DNA from: CAYFXE01 sp964347035
GTDB lineage: Bacteria > Acidobacteriota > Aminicenantia > Aminicenantales > Aminicenantaceae
DNA length: 53,870 nt
Direction of reading: 5' to 3'
NCBI GenBank assembly: GCA_964347035.1
Contig: CAYFXE010000020.1
Span: 1 to 53,870, forward strand
Each line of letters starts with the position of its first letter. Position 1 is the first letter of the stretch. A program made the position numbers and the translations under genes. Positions 44,400 to 52,659 of this stretch are shown in pieces. Below the pieces are notes generated by a model, which saw only the letters and a program-made list of their open reading frames with translations, was not told the DNA's origin and did no database searches.

Positions 44400-45804
44400 C
44401 TAGTCATTCTCATTCAATGATTTATCCTGTGAGCCGGTTTCGAGAACTGGCTCGCCTTTTTGATTTAAGTTTTCCGTTATGAATTGTTTCTGACCAGCGA
44501 CTTCTCTTGACTTTGCTAAGAGATCTCTGCCGATCACTCTTTCCAATCGAGCTCGACTCTTTCCAAAATCAGCGATGGCTTTATGGTAGCCTGTCTTTAT
44601 CATCAGGACCATCCTCTCGCTGTCGAGCAAATTAAGAAAATCCACTTTTCCCGCCAGATAACCCACTTCTGAAGCCTTAAAAGCTTGTTCTGCTTGAGGC
44701 AAAAGTGAATATCTATAAAGCTCTATCTGTTCTTCATCCGTCTTCACTTCATGATACAACTCGTTGACTCTGGAAAGAGTATCGTTTTTAATGTCTGTAT
44801 ATCTTTCTTGGCTCGCTTTTAAATTCAGGGTTGCCTCTGCCTTGGCGGCATGGAGCTTTTTACGCCAGATGGGAATGTTAATACCGATAGATCCCATCCA
44901 GGCATTTCCACCGTCTCTGGGATGGGTTGTCGTTCCCCCACCGATATCTATATAATCGAGCATCAGTTTGAAATCAGGATAATAATTCCTCTTTGACAGC
45001 TTCAGACTTTCTTCGTTTTTTTCAATCAGACGATGGGCTCTCCTCAACTCAGGCCTTCCCTCCTCGGCCATCTGGTAGAGTATTGCTTTTTCTATATTAA
45101 AAGGAGCTGTTTCTGGTTCTTCCACCTCTCCAAAGATATAATCCGGGGAGCGGTTCAAAAGGGTGTTGAGCTGGGCCTCAACCGCCTTTCTTCCCTGGAC
45201 AAGGTTTAAGATTTTGTCATCCACCTTTGAAATCTCTAACTGGGCCTTTAAGACATCCTGCTGATTGGCCATGCCCGTCTCATATTTTTTCTGAGCAATC
45301 CGGGATAGTCGCTTAAGGACTTCCTTCTCTTCTTGGCTGATCCTGACGACATTATCAAACCAATAGAGCGAGTAATAAGCGAGCTTCACCCTCAGCAAGA
45401 TATCGGATATGATTTTGTTGTACTGTTCCTCCAAAACAGATGCACCTCGTTCGGCAATCTTCCCCTTAAGGGACAGCTTCCCAAAAAAAGGTATCTTTTG
45501 AGAGACAGAGAATTTGTTCCTCTGAGGCCCTATCCTTGTTTCAATGCTTTGGACAAAATGGGAATAACCGACCATCGGATCAGGGAGGGATTTCGCTTGG
45601 GGAATCTTTTCCAGAGCAGCCTGCCATTCTCCATAAGCCGCTTTAATCATCGGGTTTTGTTCGAGCGCTTCCGAGATAATTTCAGAAAGAATGACTTTTC
45701 TATCGCTTCCTTCTTCTAAAAATCTTATTATATTCTCCACAATTGCCTCTGGCGGCATACGATGAGTTTGATAAAGNNNNNNNNNNATTCTTTTTCATCT
45801 TCAT
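44400..45804 (-). CDS. cusC: Outer-membrane efflux protein (TolC/CusC family), interrupted by an assembly gap
   Basis: About 452 residues are readable from 45758 to the stop at 44400. They have the two OEP coiled-coil repeats of TolC-type channels (ALEQNPMIKAAYGEW, GKLSLKGKIAERGA, LNLLDSERMVLMIKTGY). The frame stays open upstream into a 10-N gap (45777-45786). Beyond it a proper start is visible: AGGAG (45815-45811) and ATG at 45804 encoding MKMKKN, the beginning of a signal peptide. The two parts are not in the same frame if the gap were ten bases, so the true gap length differs. It forms the exit duct of the CusCBA pump. Confidence 0.85.
45777..45786. other. Assembly gap (10 N)
   Basis: Ten N inside the signal-peptide region of the cusC-like gene. 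The length is a placeholder, since ten bases would put the start and body in different frames. Confidence 0.95.
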
Positions 45805-46008
45805 TCTTTTCTCCTCTGAATCTTTATTCTCCGGATTCAAGCTGGTTTAAATCACAATATATTAGCATATTTACTAATTTTATAGATATAATAAGATTTA
45901 AGATTCGAATCATTCTCTTTCCTTTATATATAATACCTATTGCCTTTCGCTTATTTTAGGGGCTGTTTATCTTTTTTATACCCCTTGTTTAGTATTATAC
46001 GACTTCTT

Positions 46009-46389
46009 CTATCCTCTGACTATTAATTTCCCCCTCATCATTCCCATTCCACAGGTGAAGTCGTACTCACCCTCATTCTCGGGAGTAAATTCTACGGCCG
46101 TCGTCTTGAACGCCGGGAGGGGTTTGCGTATTTTAAAATCTCCAAAAACTATGGTATCAGAGCAATCCGCCGTCTCATCCCGATAAAAATTAAACCGGAC
46201 GGGTATACCCTTCTTCACCACGATGACATCCGGGCTATAACCGCCTTTGACGATCACCTTGACTTCCTGGAATCCCATTTCTTTGAGCTCGGCAGAAGCG
46301 GTCTTTCTTTTCGAGAAAAAAAAATACCAGTTGACTAAAACGATGAGCAAGATTCCTATAACTGAGATAACTAATTTTACCTCTACCAA
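46009..46389 (-). CDS. Membrane-anchored cupredoxin-like protein
   Basis: The 126-residue protein has one N-terminal helix (about residues 6-25) followed by a cupredoxin_1-type domain (VKGGYSPDVIVVKKGIPVRFNF, then TADCSDTIVFGDF, FTPENEGEYDFTCGMGMM). The Cys and Met at the end (TCGMGMMRG) could bind copper, but the full set of blue-copper ligands is not evident, since no His appears in the usual places. It lies ten bases after copA and probably serves as a copper acceptor or chaperone in the periplasm. Confidence 0.8.
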   Translation of the reverse strand: MVEVKLVISVIGILLIVLVNWYFFFSKRKTASAELKEMGFQEVKVIVKGGYSPDVIVVKKGIPVRFNFYRDETADCSDTIVFGDFKIRKPLPAFKTTAVEFTPENEGEYDFTCGMGMMRGKLIVRG

Positions 46390-46399
46390 AATTCCCCTC

Positions 46400-49075
46400 C
46401 TACGATCTCAGCTTAACTCTTCTTAACCTCAATGAATTAGTCACAACCGAGATGGAACTAAAGGCCATCGCTACTGACGCAAAAATAGGGTTCAACAGAA
46501 TCCCGAAAAAAGGATAAAGAACACCAGCCGCAATCGGAATACCGGCTGTGTTGTAGAAAAAAGCCCAGAAGAGGTTTTGTTTGATAACCCTAATGGTCCT
46601 CTTGCTCAATTCAATGGCAGAAACAACTCCTCGCAGATCGCCTTTGATCAAGGTTATGTCGGAGGCTTCCATGGCCACATCTGTCCCTGAACCGATAGCA
46701 ATCCCCACATCAGCTTGAGCCAAGGCGGGAGCATCATTGATGCCATCCCCGACCATGGCCACCTTTCTTCCCCCAGATTGAAGGCGCTTTACCTCATGGA
46801 CCTTTTCCTCTGGAAGAACCTCAGGAAGCACTCTCTCAATTCCTACCTTTCGCGCGATTGCTTCGGCTGTTTTCTTATTATCTCCAGTAAGCATGACAAC
46901 TTCTAAGCCAAGTTTTTTTAACTTTTCTACAGCCGGCAAGGAATTTTCCTTCAAGGTATCAGCAACAGCGATCAATCCCGCTGCTTTACCTCCTATGGAG
47001 ATGTAAATCGGAGTCTTTCCCTCTCCGGCGAGCTCCTCTGCTTTCAGTTCTAAATCACTCACCTCTACCTGCCGCTTTCTCATCAGCTTCAGATTTCCGA
47101 GGAGAACATTCATGCCGTCCACTTTCGCCTCGATCCCATGGCCTTCGATGGCTTTAAAATCCTTAGGATCGTGTAGTCCAATTCCTCTCTCCTCTGCACC
47201 TTTTATGAGAGCCTCTCCCAGGGGATGCTCGGAAGCCTTCTCAGCACTTGCTGCGTATTTCAGGATCATCTCCTCGGATTGAGCATTGGTCGTGATGATA
47301 TCGGTTACCTCTGGTTCTCCCTTGGTTAAGGTTCCCGTCTTATCAAAAACTATGGTATCCAGTTTATGAGCTGTTTCTAAGCTTTCTCCTCCTTTTATTA
47401 AGATACCTTTCTCGGCCCCTTTACCAGTCCCGACCATGACCGCCGTTGGCGTAGCCAAGCCCAGGGCACAAGGGCAGGCAATGATCATTACCGCCACAAA
47501 ATTCAACAGCGCAAAGGTTAAGGCCGGGAAAGGTCCGAAATTAAACCAGATGATAAAAGTGGCGATGGCTATAGAGATGACAATCGGCACGAAGTAGCCA
47601 CTGATGACATCGGCCAATCTCTGGATCGGAGCTTTAGAGCCTTGGGCATCCTGGACAAGCTTTATGATCTGGGCCAAGGCTGTGTCTTTCCCGACTTTTG
47701 TGGCCTCGAACCTGAAACTCCCTGTCTTGTTGATGGTCGCCCCTATGACCTCTCTCCCTGGTTCCTTTTTAACGGGGAAACTCTCCCCAGTGATCATCGA
47801 CTCATCAACCGCCGATTTCCCTTCTATGACAATTCCATCGACTGGGATCTTCTCCCCTGGCCTGACAAGAACCACATCTCCGACCAAAACTTCCTCTACC
47901 GGAATGTCCCTCTCTTTTCCTTCCCTTATGACACGAGCAGTTTTCGGCTGTAAGCCCATAAGTTTCTTGATGGCTTCTGAAGTCTGCCCTTTTGCTCTTG
48001 CTTCCAACAGCCTACCAAGGATAATGAGGACAATGATCAGAGCTGAGGTATCGAAGTAGACTTCAGGCTTTATCCCTCCTGCTTCGAAAAAGGAGGGAAG
48101 GAGAGTCGCCGCAACGCTGTATATGTAAGCGGCTGAGGTGCCGACAGCGATCAGGGTGTTCATATCAGCGTTCCTATGTTTAAAGGCTCCCCAGGCTCCT
48201 TTGTAAAACTGCCAACCAATCCAGAACTGAACCGGCGTGGCCAGCAGCCAGAGGAGATAAAAGTTATTTAAGAGCGAAGGTACCCAAGGAAACCAGTGGC
48301 GAGAGCTTCCCAAAAAGATTGTCAGGCCCAGGATGATACCGACGATGAGCTTTATTTTTAATATTTTATACTCCCTTTCCCGGGCCAATCTCTCGGGGTC
48401 TTCTACCTCCATCGACGGTGCGGATTCAAGCACCTTGTATCCAGTTGATTCGATCGCCCTCTTGATCTCCTGGAAGCTCGTTTCAGGGGGAAGGTATTCG
48501 ACTGAGGCCCTCTCTGTAGCTAGGTTCACGCTGGCCTTTGTCACTCCTTTTGTTCGAAGAAGGGCCATCTCGATTTTCTGGACACATGAAGCACAATTCA
48601 TACCTTGTATAGGGAGTTCGAGTGAAGCAGTCCCCACTTCATAACCGCTTTTTCTCACAGAGGATATAAAATCCTCAGGCTCAACCAGCTGTGGCTTATA
48701 CAGAACAGTGGCCCGGGAGGTGGCAAAATTGACATTCGCCTTCTCCACTCCTTTTAAACTGGCCAGGCTGCGCTGAATCGTCGAAGCGCAGCTGGCGCAG
48801 CTCATCCCGACTATCGGCAGATCGATCTTATCAGATCCATCTGGAATTTCATGCGCCTCCTGGTCTTCTGCTTTCTGGCCTGTCTCATGAACCGCCTCAC
48901 CTCGATCATCTTGGACTTCTTGGCTTTCTTGGACCTTCACATACTTATCCGGATCCTGATCGAATTTCTGTTTGCAAGCTGAAGAGCAGAAATAATATTT
49001 CTTTCCTTTATATACAGAAGTACCCACAGCCTTTTCCACTTTAACTTCCATCCCACAGACAACATCTTTGGCCAT
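46400..49075 (-). CDS. copA: P1B-type Cu+-exporting ATPase with N-terminal YHS domain
   Basis: The 891-residue pump exports Cu(I) from the cytoplasm. Domains in order: a YHS/TRASH domain (cysteines 7, 30, 34), two HMA domains (CASC at 93-96 and 161-164), eight helices with the CPC metal site (ACPCALGLATPTAVMVG), the phosphorylation motif DKTGTLTKGE, an HP segment (SEHPLGEAL) and the GDGINDAPAL hinge. The C-terminal helices end in NSLRLRRVKLRS. It lies in an operon with csoR, DUF302 and cupredoxin genes, so copper is the likely substrate. Confidence 0.95.
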   Translation of the reverse strand: MAKDVVCGMEVKVEKAVGTSVYKGKKYYFCSSACKQKFDQDPDKYVKVQESQEVQDDRGEAVHETGQKAEDQEAHEIPDGSDKIDLPIVGMSCASCASTIQRSLASLKGVEKANVNFATSRATVLYKPQLVEPEDFISSVRKSGYEVGTASLELPIQGMNCASCVQKIEMALLRTKGVTKASVNLATERASVEYLPPETSFQEIKRAIESTGYKVLESAPSMEVEDPERLAREREYKILKIKLIVGIILGLTIFLGSSRHWFPWVPSLLNNFYLLWLLATPVQFWIGWQFYKGAWGAFKHRNADMNTLIAVGTSAAYIYSVAATLLPSFFEAGGIKPEVYFDTSALIIVLIILGRLLEARAKGQTSEAIKKLMGLQPKTARVIREGKERDIPVEEVLVGDVVLVRPGEKIPVDGIVIEGKSAVDESMITGESFPVKKEPGREVIGATINKTGSFRFEATKVGKDTALAQIIKLVQDAQGSKAPIQRLADVISGYFVPIVISIAIATFIIWFNFGPFPALTFALLNFVAVMIIACPCALGLATPTAVMVGTGKGAEKGILIKGGESLETAHKLDTIVFDKTGTLTKGEPEVTDIITTNAQSEEMILKYAASAEKASEHPLGEALIKGAEERGIGLHDPKDFKAIEGHGIEAKVDGMNVLLGNLKLMRKRQVEVSDLELKAEELAGEGKTPIYISIGGKAAGLIAVADTLKENSLPAVEKLKKLGLEVVMLTGDNKKTAEAIARKVGIERVLPEVLPEEKVHEVKRLQSGGRKVAMVGDGINDAPALAQADVGIAIGSGTDVAMEASDITLIKGDLRGVVSAIELSKRTIRVIKQNLFWAFFYNTAGIPIAAGVLYPFFGILLNPIFASVAMAFSSISVVTNSLRLRRVKLRS

Positions 49076-49104
49076 CTATTTTTCTCCTTTTATAAGAGGT
49101 ATCT

Positions 49105-49491
49105 TTAAAGGCGCTTTACAACATTCTCCAACTTTTTTTGTACCTGTTCGGCAATCTCGGATAAGGCCGGGTTATCAATCGCCTGCATCGAAGCGACTGG
49201 GTCGATGGCCGCCACCTCGATTTCTCCATCGCCTATCTCCTGGACGATGACGTTACAGGGAAGCATGGTTCCTATTTTGTTATCTGCTTGTAAAGCTTTA
49301 TATGCAAACGAAGGATTACAGGCTCCCAAAATCCTGAATTCATGAAAATCAACATCCAGTTTCTTTTTCAGAGTCTCTTTGACATCTATCTCTGTCAGGA
49401 TTCCAAATCCCTCCTCCTTAAGAGAAGAAGTGACTCTTTCTAAGGCATCCTCGAACGATCCTTTTATTATTTTATCGAAATAATAGCTCAT
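49105..49491 (-). CDS. DUF302 domain protein
   Basis: The 128-residue protein matches DUF302 (LKEEGFGILTEIDVKETLKK, then FRILGACNPSFAYKAL and LPCNVIVQE). It has no signal peptide. Two cysteines (ACNP and LPCN) could bind metal or a cofactor. Genes of this type often accompany copper or thiol homeostasis loci; the biochemical function is not known to me. It lies between csoR and copA in one operon. Confidence 0.85.
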   Translation of the reverse strand: MSYYFDKIIKGSFEDALERVTSSLKEEGFGILTEIDVKETLKKKLDVDFHEFRILGACNPSFAYKALQADNKIGTMLPCNVIVQEIGDGEIEVAAIDPVASMQAIDNPALSEIAEQVQKKLENVVKRL

Positions 49492-49503
49492 GTCATTTTT
49501 CCC

Positions 49504-49791
49504 CTAGTATCGTCTGAATTTCTGCAACACCTGGATCACTTCTTCGATCTTCTTTTCTTTTTCTTCTCTATTCCCCTTGGTGAACGATCCTCGAACACAG
49601 CCTCTCAGGTGCCTCTGCAGGATATTCTCTTCGACACTCATGATAGCTCCTACGACTGACGAGATTTGGGTCAAGATATCGATACAGTACCTCTTTTCTG
49701 TGATCATTTTTTGGATTCCTCTGACCTGACCTTCTATTCTCCTCAGCCGAACGAGCTCCTCTTCATGAGTCGTCATCTGTTCTTTCATCAT
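49504..49791 (-). CDS. csoR: CsoR-family copper-sensing repressor
   Basis: The 95-residue helical protein has the DUF156/CsoR pattern (RLRRIEGQVRGIQKMI) and the Cu(I) ligands Cys36, His61 and Cys65, the same positions as in Mycobacterium CsoR. On binding Cu(I) it releases DNA. It is first in the operon csoR-DUF302-copA-cupredoxin, and its promoter contains a likely operator, so it represses itself and copA. Confidence 0.93.
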   Translation of the reverse strand: MMKEQMTTHEEELVRLRRIEGQVRGIQKMITEKRYCIDILTQISSVVGAIMSVEENILQRHLRGCVRGSFTKGNREEKEKKIEEVIQVLQKFRRY

Positions 49792-49823
49792 AATCTCCTT
49801 TTATAATTTTAATATTCTAATAT

Positions 49824-49853
49824 ATAATAGCATACCCCTCTATAGTACGTCAA
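49824..49853 (-). promoter_or_regulatory. Promoter and probable CsoR operator
   Basis: On the minus strand TTGACG (49853-49848), an 18-base spacer and TATTAT (49829-49824). The spacer carries GTACTATAGAGGGGTATG, which resembles the known CsoR site (TACCCC and TATAG elements). Bound repressor would block polymerase directly. Confidence 0.6.
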
Positions 49854-49973
49854 TCATAATTTTTGTGCTTTTTACGACATTTTAATATTCGAAAAATCGA
49901 ATGTGAAAACATCTTTTATTTTCTATTGTGCTTTCAGCTCTTGGTTTTCTTCCCTTCTTCCTTGTCGATATCC

Positions 49974-51176
49974 TTATCTAATATAGCCATGCTCCAGGTT
50001 CAGCAGGGAATCTCTATCGTCGAACTGATTATTCCATGAATGATCGATGGAATAGACGATCGTGAACTGGATTCGACTGCTGCTTTGACCAAAAAGTTTT
50101 TCGAGATCTCCGTTAAACCATCGATACTGAAACTGCAGGCCAACATCAAAATTTTCCCCAATTCTGTAGAAGACATTGGAAATCCATTCCAGCTGTTTTG
50201 TGCTGTTCGAGAGATCAGGAAAAATCTTATACCCAAAGGCTGTTGAAATTTTGGCAGTCGGCCGTTCAAGCTTTCGATAGAGATATCGAATTGAATTGAA
50301 AGCCGCAAGAGATCTTGCTCTCGTCAGGTCAGCATAAGTATTTATCCCTGTCGTCTCATCGAAACCCAGATTATAAATCGTTTGGTGCCTGACATCCCAA
50401 AAATGCACCGGATCAGGATGCACATTCAATATTGTGGAAAAAATAACATTCTTCAGAGCTCTGTCTATTAAACTCGAATACTCCTCGCGGTCGGTAATGA
50501 AATTGTTAAGACTGATTCCCAATTGATCCAGAATGTGACGGTTCCATTTCTGGGTTTCAGGCACTCGGTATTCGAACGACATCCCGATGGAATTGAGGCT
50601 GAAATCAGTCTCGGTGGTCTCCGGCGCAACAGGTGTTTCTGTGAAATGTTCACCGTGTATCCGCAACAGGAATCTCTGCCCGAAGATGTGAGCAAACTCC
50701 AAGACATTCCCGAACTGGCTCTCCTCGGTATTCTCACCCGATGAGAAGGGATTCAAAACATCTGTGAAATGGAGAGCATCATCATCCCGTAATGTGGTAA
50801 ATTCTATAAGCGCACTCTTCACGCGAGATCGGCCGATTTTGAGAATGTTCGATTTATCCTCAACTTGCAAAAACACCTGGTGAAAATAAATCTGCCCCAA
50901 GTCCGAGTCAGCGTCCGGGAACTGAAAACCCAGGACAAGCCTGCCCCGTAATCGGTTGTAGAGCTTCTGACGAAAGCCAATAAGGAGGCTTGAATCAGAA
51001 AAATCGCTGACTGCCGAAGATTCATCATCTGATAAAAAGTTGAGATTAAAAGACATTACCCCCCGAGCTCCAATCTGCATTTCAGGTGTTAATTGGGCGA
51101 GAATCTTGTTTGAAATCCCGAGTACGAAAAAAATAATGAGCGGGATAAAAACGATTTGACTCTTACGCTTAAACAT
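49974..51176 (-). CDS. Outer-membrane beta-barrel (porin-like), unknown substrate
   Basis: The 400-residue protein has a signal peptide (cut near ILA-QL) and then alternating amphipathic strands with aromatic ends throughout, ending LEHGYIR. It contains no haem or metal motif. It is 21 bases after the multicopper oxidase gene in the same direction, so both are probably transcribed together. It may help metal or substrate pass the outer membrane, or be the porin partner in a cytochrome conduit; both are speculation. Confidence 0.6.
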   Translation of the reverse strand: MFKRKSQIVFIPLIIFFVLGISNKILAQLTPEMQIGARGVMSFNLNFLSDDESSAVSDFSDSSLLIGFRQKLYNRLRGRLVLGFQFPDADSDLGQIYFHQVFLQVEDKSNILKIGRSRVKSALIEFTTLRDDDALHFTDVLNPFSSGENTEESQFGNVLEFAHIFGQRFLLRIHGEHFTETPVAPETTETDFSLNSIGMSFEYRVPETQKWNRHILDQLGISLNNFITDREEYSSLIDRALKNVIFSTILNVHPDPVHFWDVRHQTIYNLGFDETTGINTYADLTRARSLAAFNSIRYLYRKLERPTAKISTAFGYKIFPDLSNSTKQLEWISNVFYRIGENFDVGLQFQYRWFNGDLEKLFGQSSSRIQFTIVYSIDHSWNNQFDDRDSLLNLEHGYIR

Positions 51177-51197
51177 AACTCCCCTCCTTTAAATTCA

Positions 51198-52400
51198 TCA
51201 TTCATCCAGCGCTATTTTCGGCAGCATATTCATCTTCATATCCTTCATCTTCATTCCTTTCATCGGACCCACCATTCGTTCTTCCATCGGCAGATCTTCG
51301 TAGATAAGCGCAAGAAGAGTCCCCCCAGGATAGAGACCGTTGTTGGTGACTCGGCGTGTGTCATGATCATGGAATGTCCAGATCCCTCGATTCTTTCCCT
51401 CGATGATGATGTCAAGCGTCTTCCCGGGGCTCAGACGCAAGGTATTCATCTGTTGCGGCTGGGGAACTGGGAGTCCATCATCACAGACAAGCCAGAAATC
51501 ATGACCATGAAGGTGCAGATAATGTTCTTCGTTGCCAGCGTTTATCAACCTCACGCGAATATTTTCACCTTCCTTGATATAGAGATTCGGTGTGTAGGGA
51601 TATGACTTTCCGTTGACGGTAAACCAGTTGGCTTGGGGCAGTTCGGAGGGAGCTCTACGATTCACAACATAGGGAGGTTGATAACCTTTCTTTATTGCCT
51701 CCTCAAACTCCTCCAAACTGTCGAACAGGGCAAATCTCTCCTTGTCAAAACGGCCATTTTTCATCAGGAAAGTCCGCTCTTTCATCCTCTCGAGCATGGC
51801 ATTGAGCTCATGTCTCATGAAATTGATATCATGGGCCGAATAGATTAGGATGTAATCCCGATCGTAGGGGAATTTCTTCTGGATCGGGTCATCCTCTTCC
51901 TCCATGATAATGCTCCCAAACATCCCAGCTTGCATATGAAGAACCGTTCCCCAATGACAGTGATAGAAATGGGTACCATAAGGCTCGGCTTCAAATTCGT
52001 AGACAAACTCCTGCCCGGGCATCACCGGCATCTGGGTGACATAAGGAACACCGTCCATACGCCATGGAACATACAGGCCATGCCAATGAATGGTATGATT
52101 CAGTTCTGTTTCATTCTTGAAAAGGACTCGAACTTTATCTCCTCTTTTCACCCTGATTTCTGGGCCAGGAATTTGATTGTTAAAGGCCAGTGTGTGAACT
52201 TTGATCCCGGGCACTATTTGATGCTGATAAATATCAATAAACAGCCGAAATTCTTTGATGTCGCCATCCAACTTTGGAGCCATCGGTTCAGGATAGCGTG
52301 ATCTATTTTCTTTTTTGGCTGAATCAGCCACAAGATGAATTGGAAATAAAGATGAGGCTGAAAGGGCAGCGCTTGTCTTGAGAAAATTTCTCCTGTTCAT
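51198..52400 (-). CDS. Two-domain multicopper oxidase, type-B-like
   Basis: ATG 52400 follows AGGAGGG and starts a Tat signal (MNRRNFLKT); the frame extends further upstream without a site. The 400-residue protein has two cupredoxin domains. In domain 1, HTIHWHG and HFYHCHWGTVLHMQAGM carry the type 1 site (HCH...H...M). In domain 2, HYLHLHGHDF and FHDHDTRR give type 2/3 histidines but no Cys. This is the ligand arrangement of type B two-domain oxidases. A periplasmic Cu(I) oxidase or laccase role is likely, and the His/Met-rich C-terminus (MKGMKMKDMKMNM) could bind copper. It lies in the copper island. Confidence 0.88.
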   Translation of the reverse strand: MNRRNFLKTSAALSASSLFPIHLVADSAKKENRSRYPEPMAPKLDGDIKEFRLFIDIYQHQIVPGIKVHTLAFNNQIPGPEIRVKRGDKVRVLFKNETELNHTIHWHGLYVPWRMDGVPYVTQMPVMPGQEFVYEFEAEPYGTHFYHCHWGTVLHMQAGMFGSIIMEEEDDPIQKKFPYDRDYILIYSAHDINFMRHELNAMLERMKERTFLMKNGRFDKERFALFDSLEEFEEAIKKGYQPPYVVNRRAPSELPQANWFTVNGKSYPYTPNLYIKEGENIRVRLINAGNEEHYLHLHGHDFWLVCDDGLPVPQPQQMNTLRLSPGKTLDIIIEGKNRGIWTFHDHDTRRVTNNGLYPGGTLLALIYEDLPMEERMVGPMKGMKMKDMKMNMLPKIALDE

Positions 52401-52659
52401 ACTTCCCTCCTTTATTCGGTTATTCTCTTTACCTCTTTTCGGTATAGATACGTCTAAAATTCTATTTTTATCATTAATAAATCTAAATCGATGCGGAAAT
52501 AAAGGCCAGTACATGGGGGAGTGTAAAGTTTTCTGTGTCTGGTCTCTGAAAAAGTCTCCATCATCCGGGACTAAAAGAGATAATAACTCTAATATTACGT
52601 CTTATTTCTGACCTATTCCTCCTTTATTTTTCATTTTCCCAAGATTGCCCCATGTTCTC

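Noticed and set aside
45762..45959. Plus-strand ORF across the N gap at cusC
   Set aside because: It runs through undetermined bases, opposite the cusC start region, and has no homology or ribosome-binding site.
51198..52400. Copper nitrite reductase (NirK)
   Set aside because: NirK has HCA-type rather than HCH in domain 1 and lacks the paired type 3 histidines seen here (HWHG, HCH, HLHGH, HDH).
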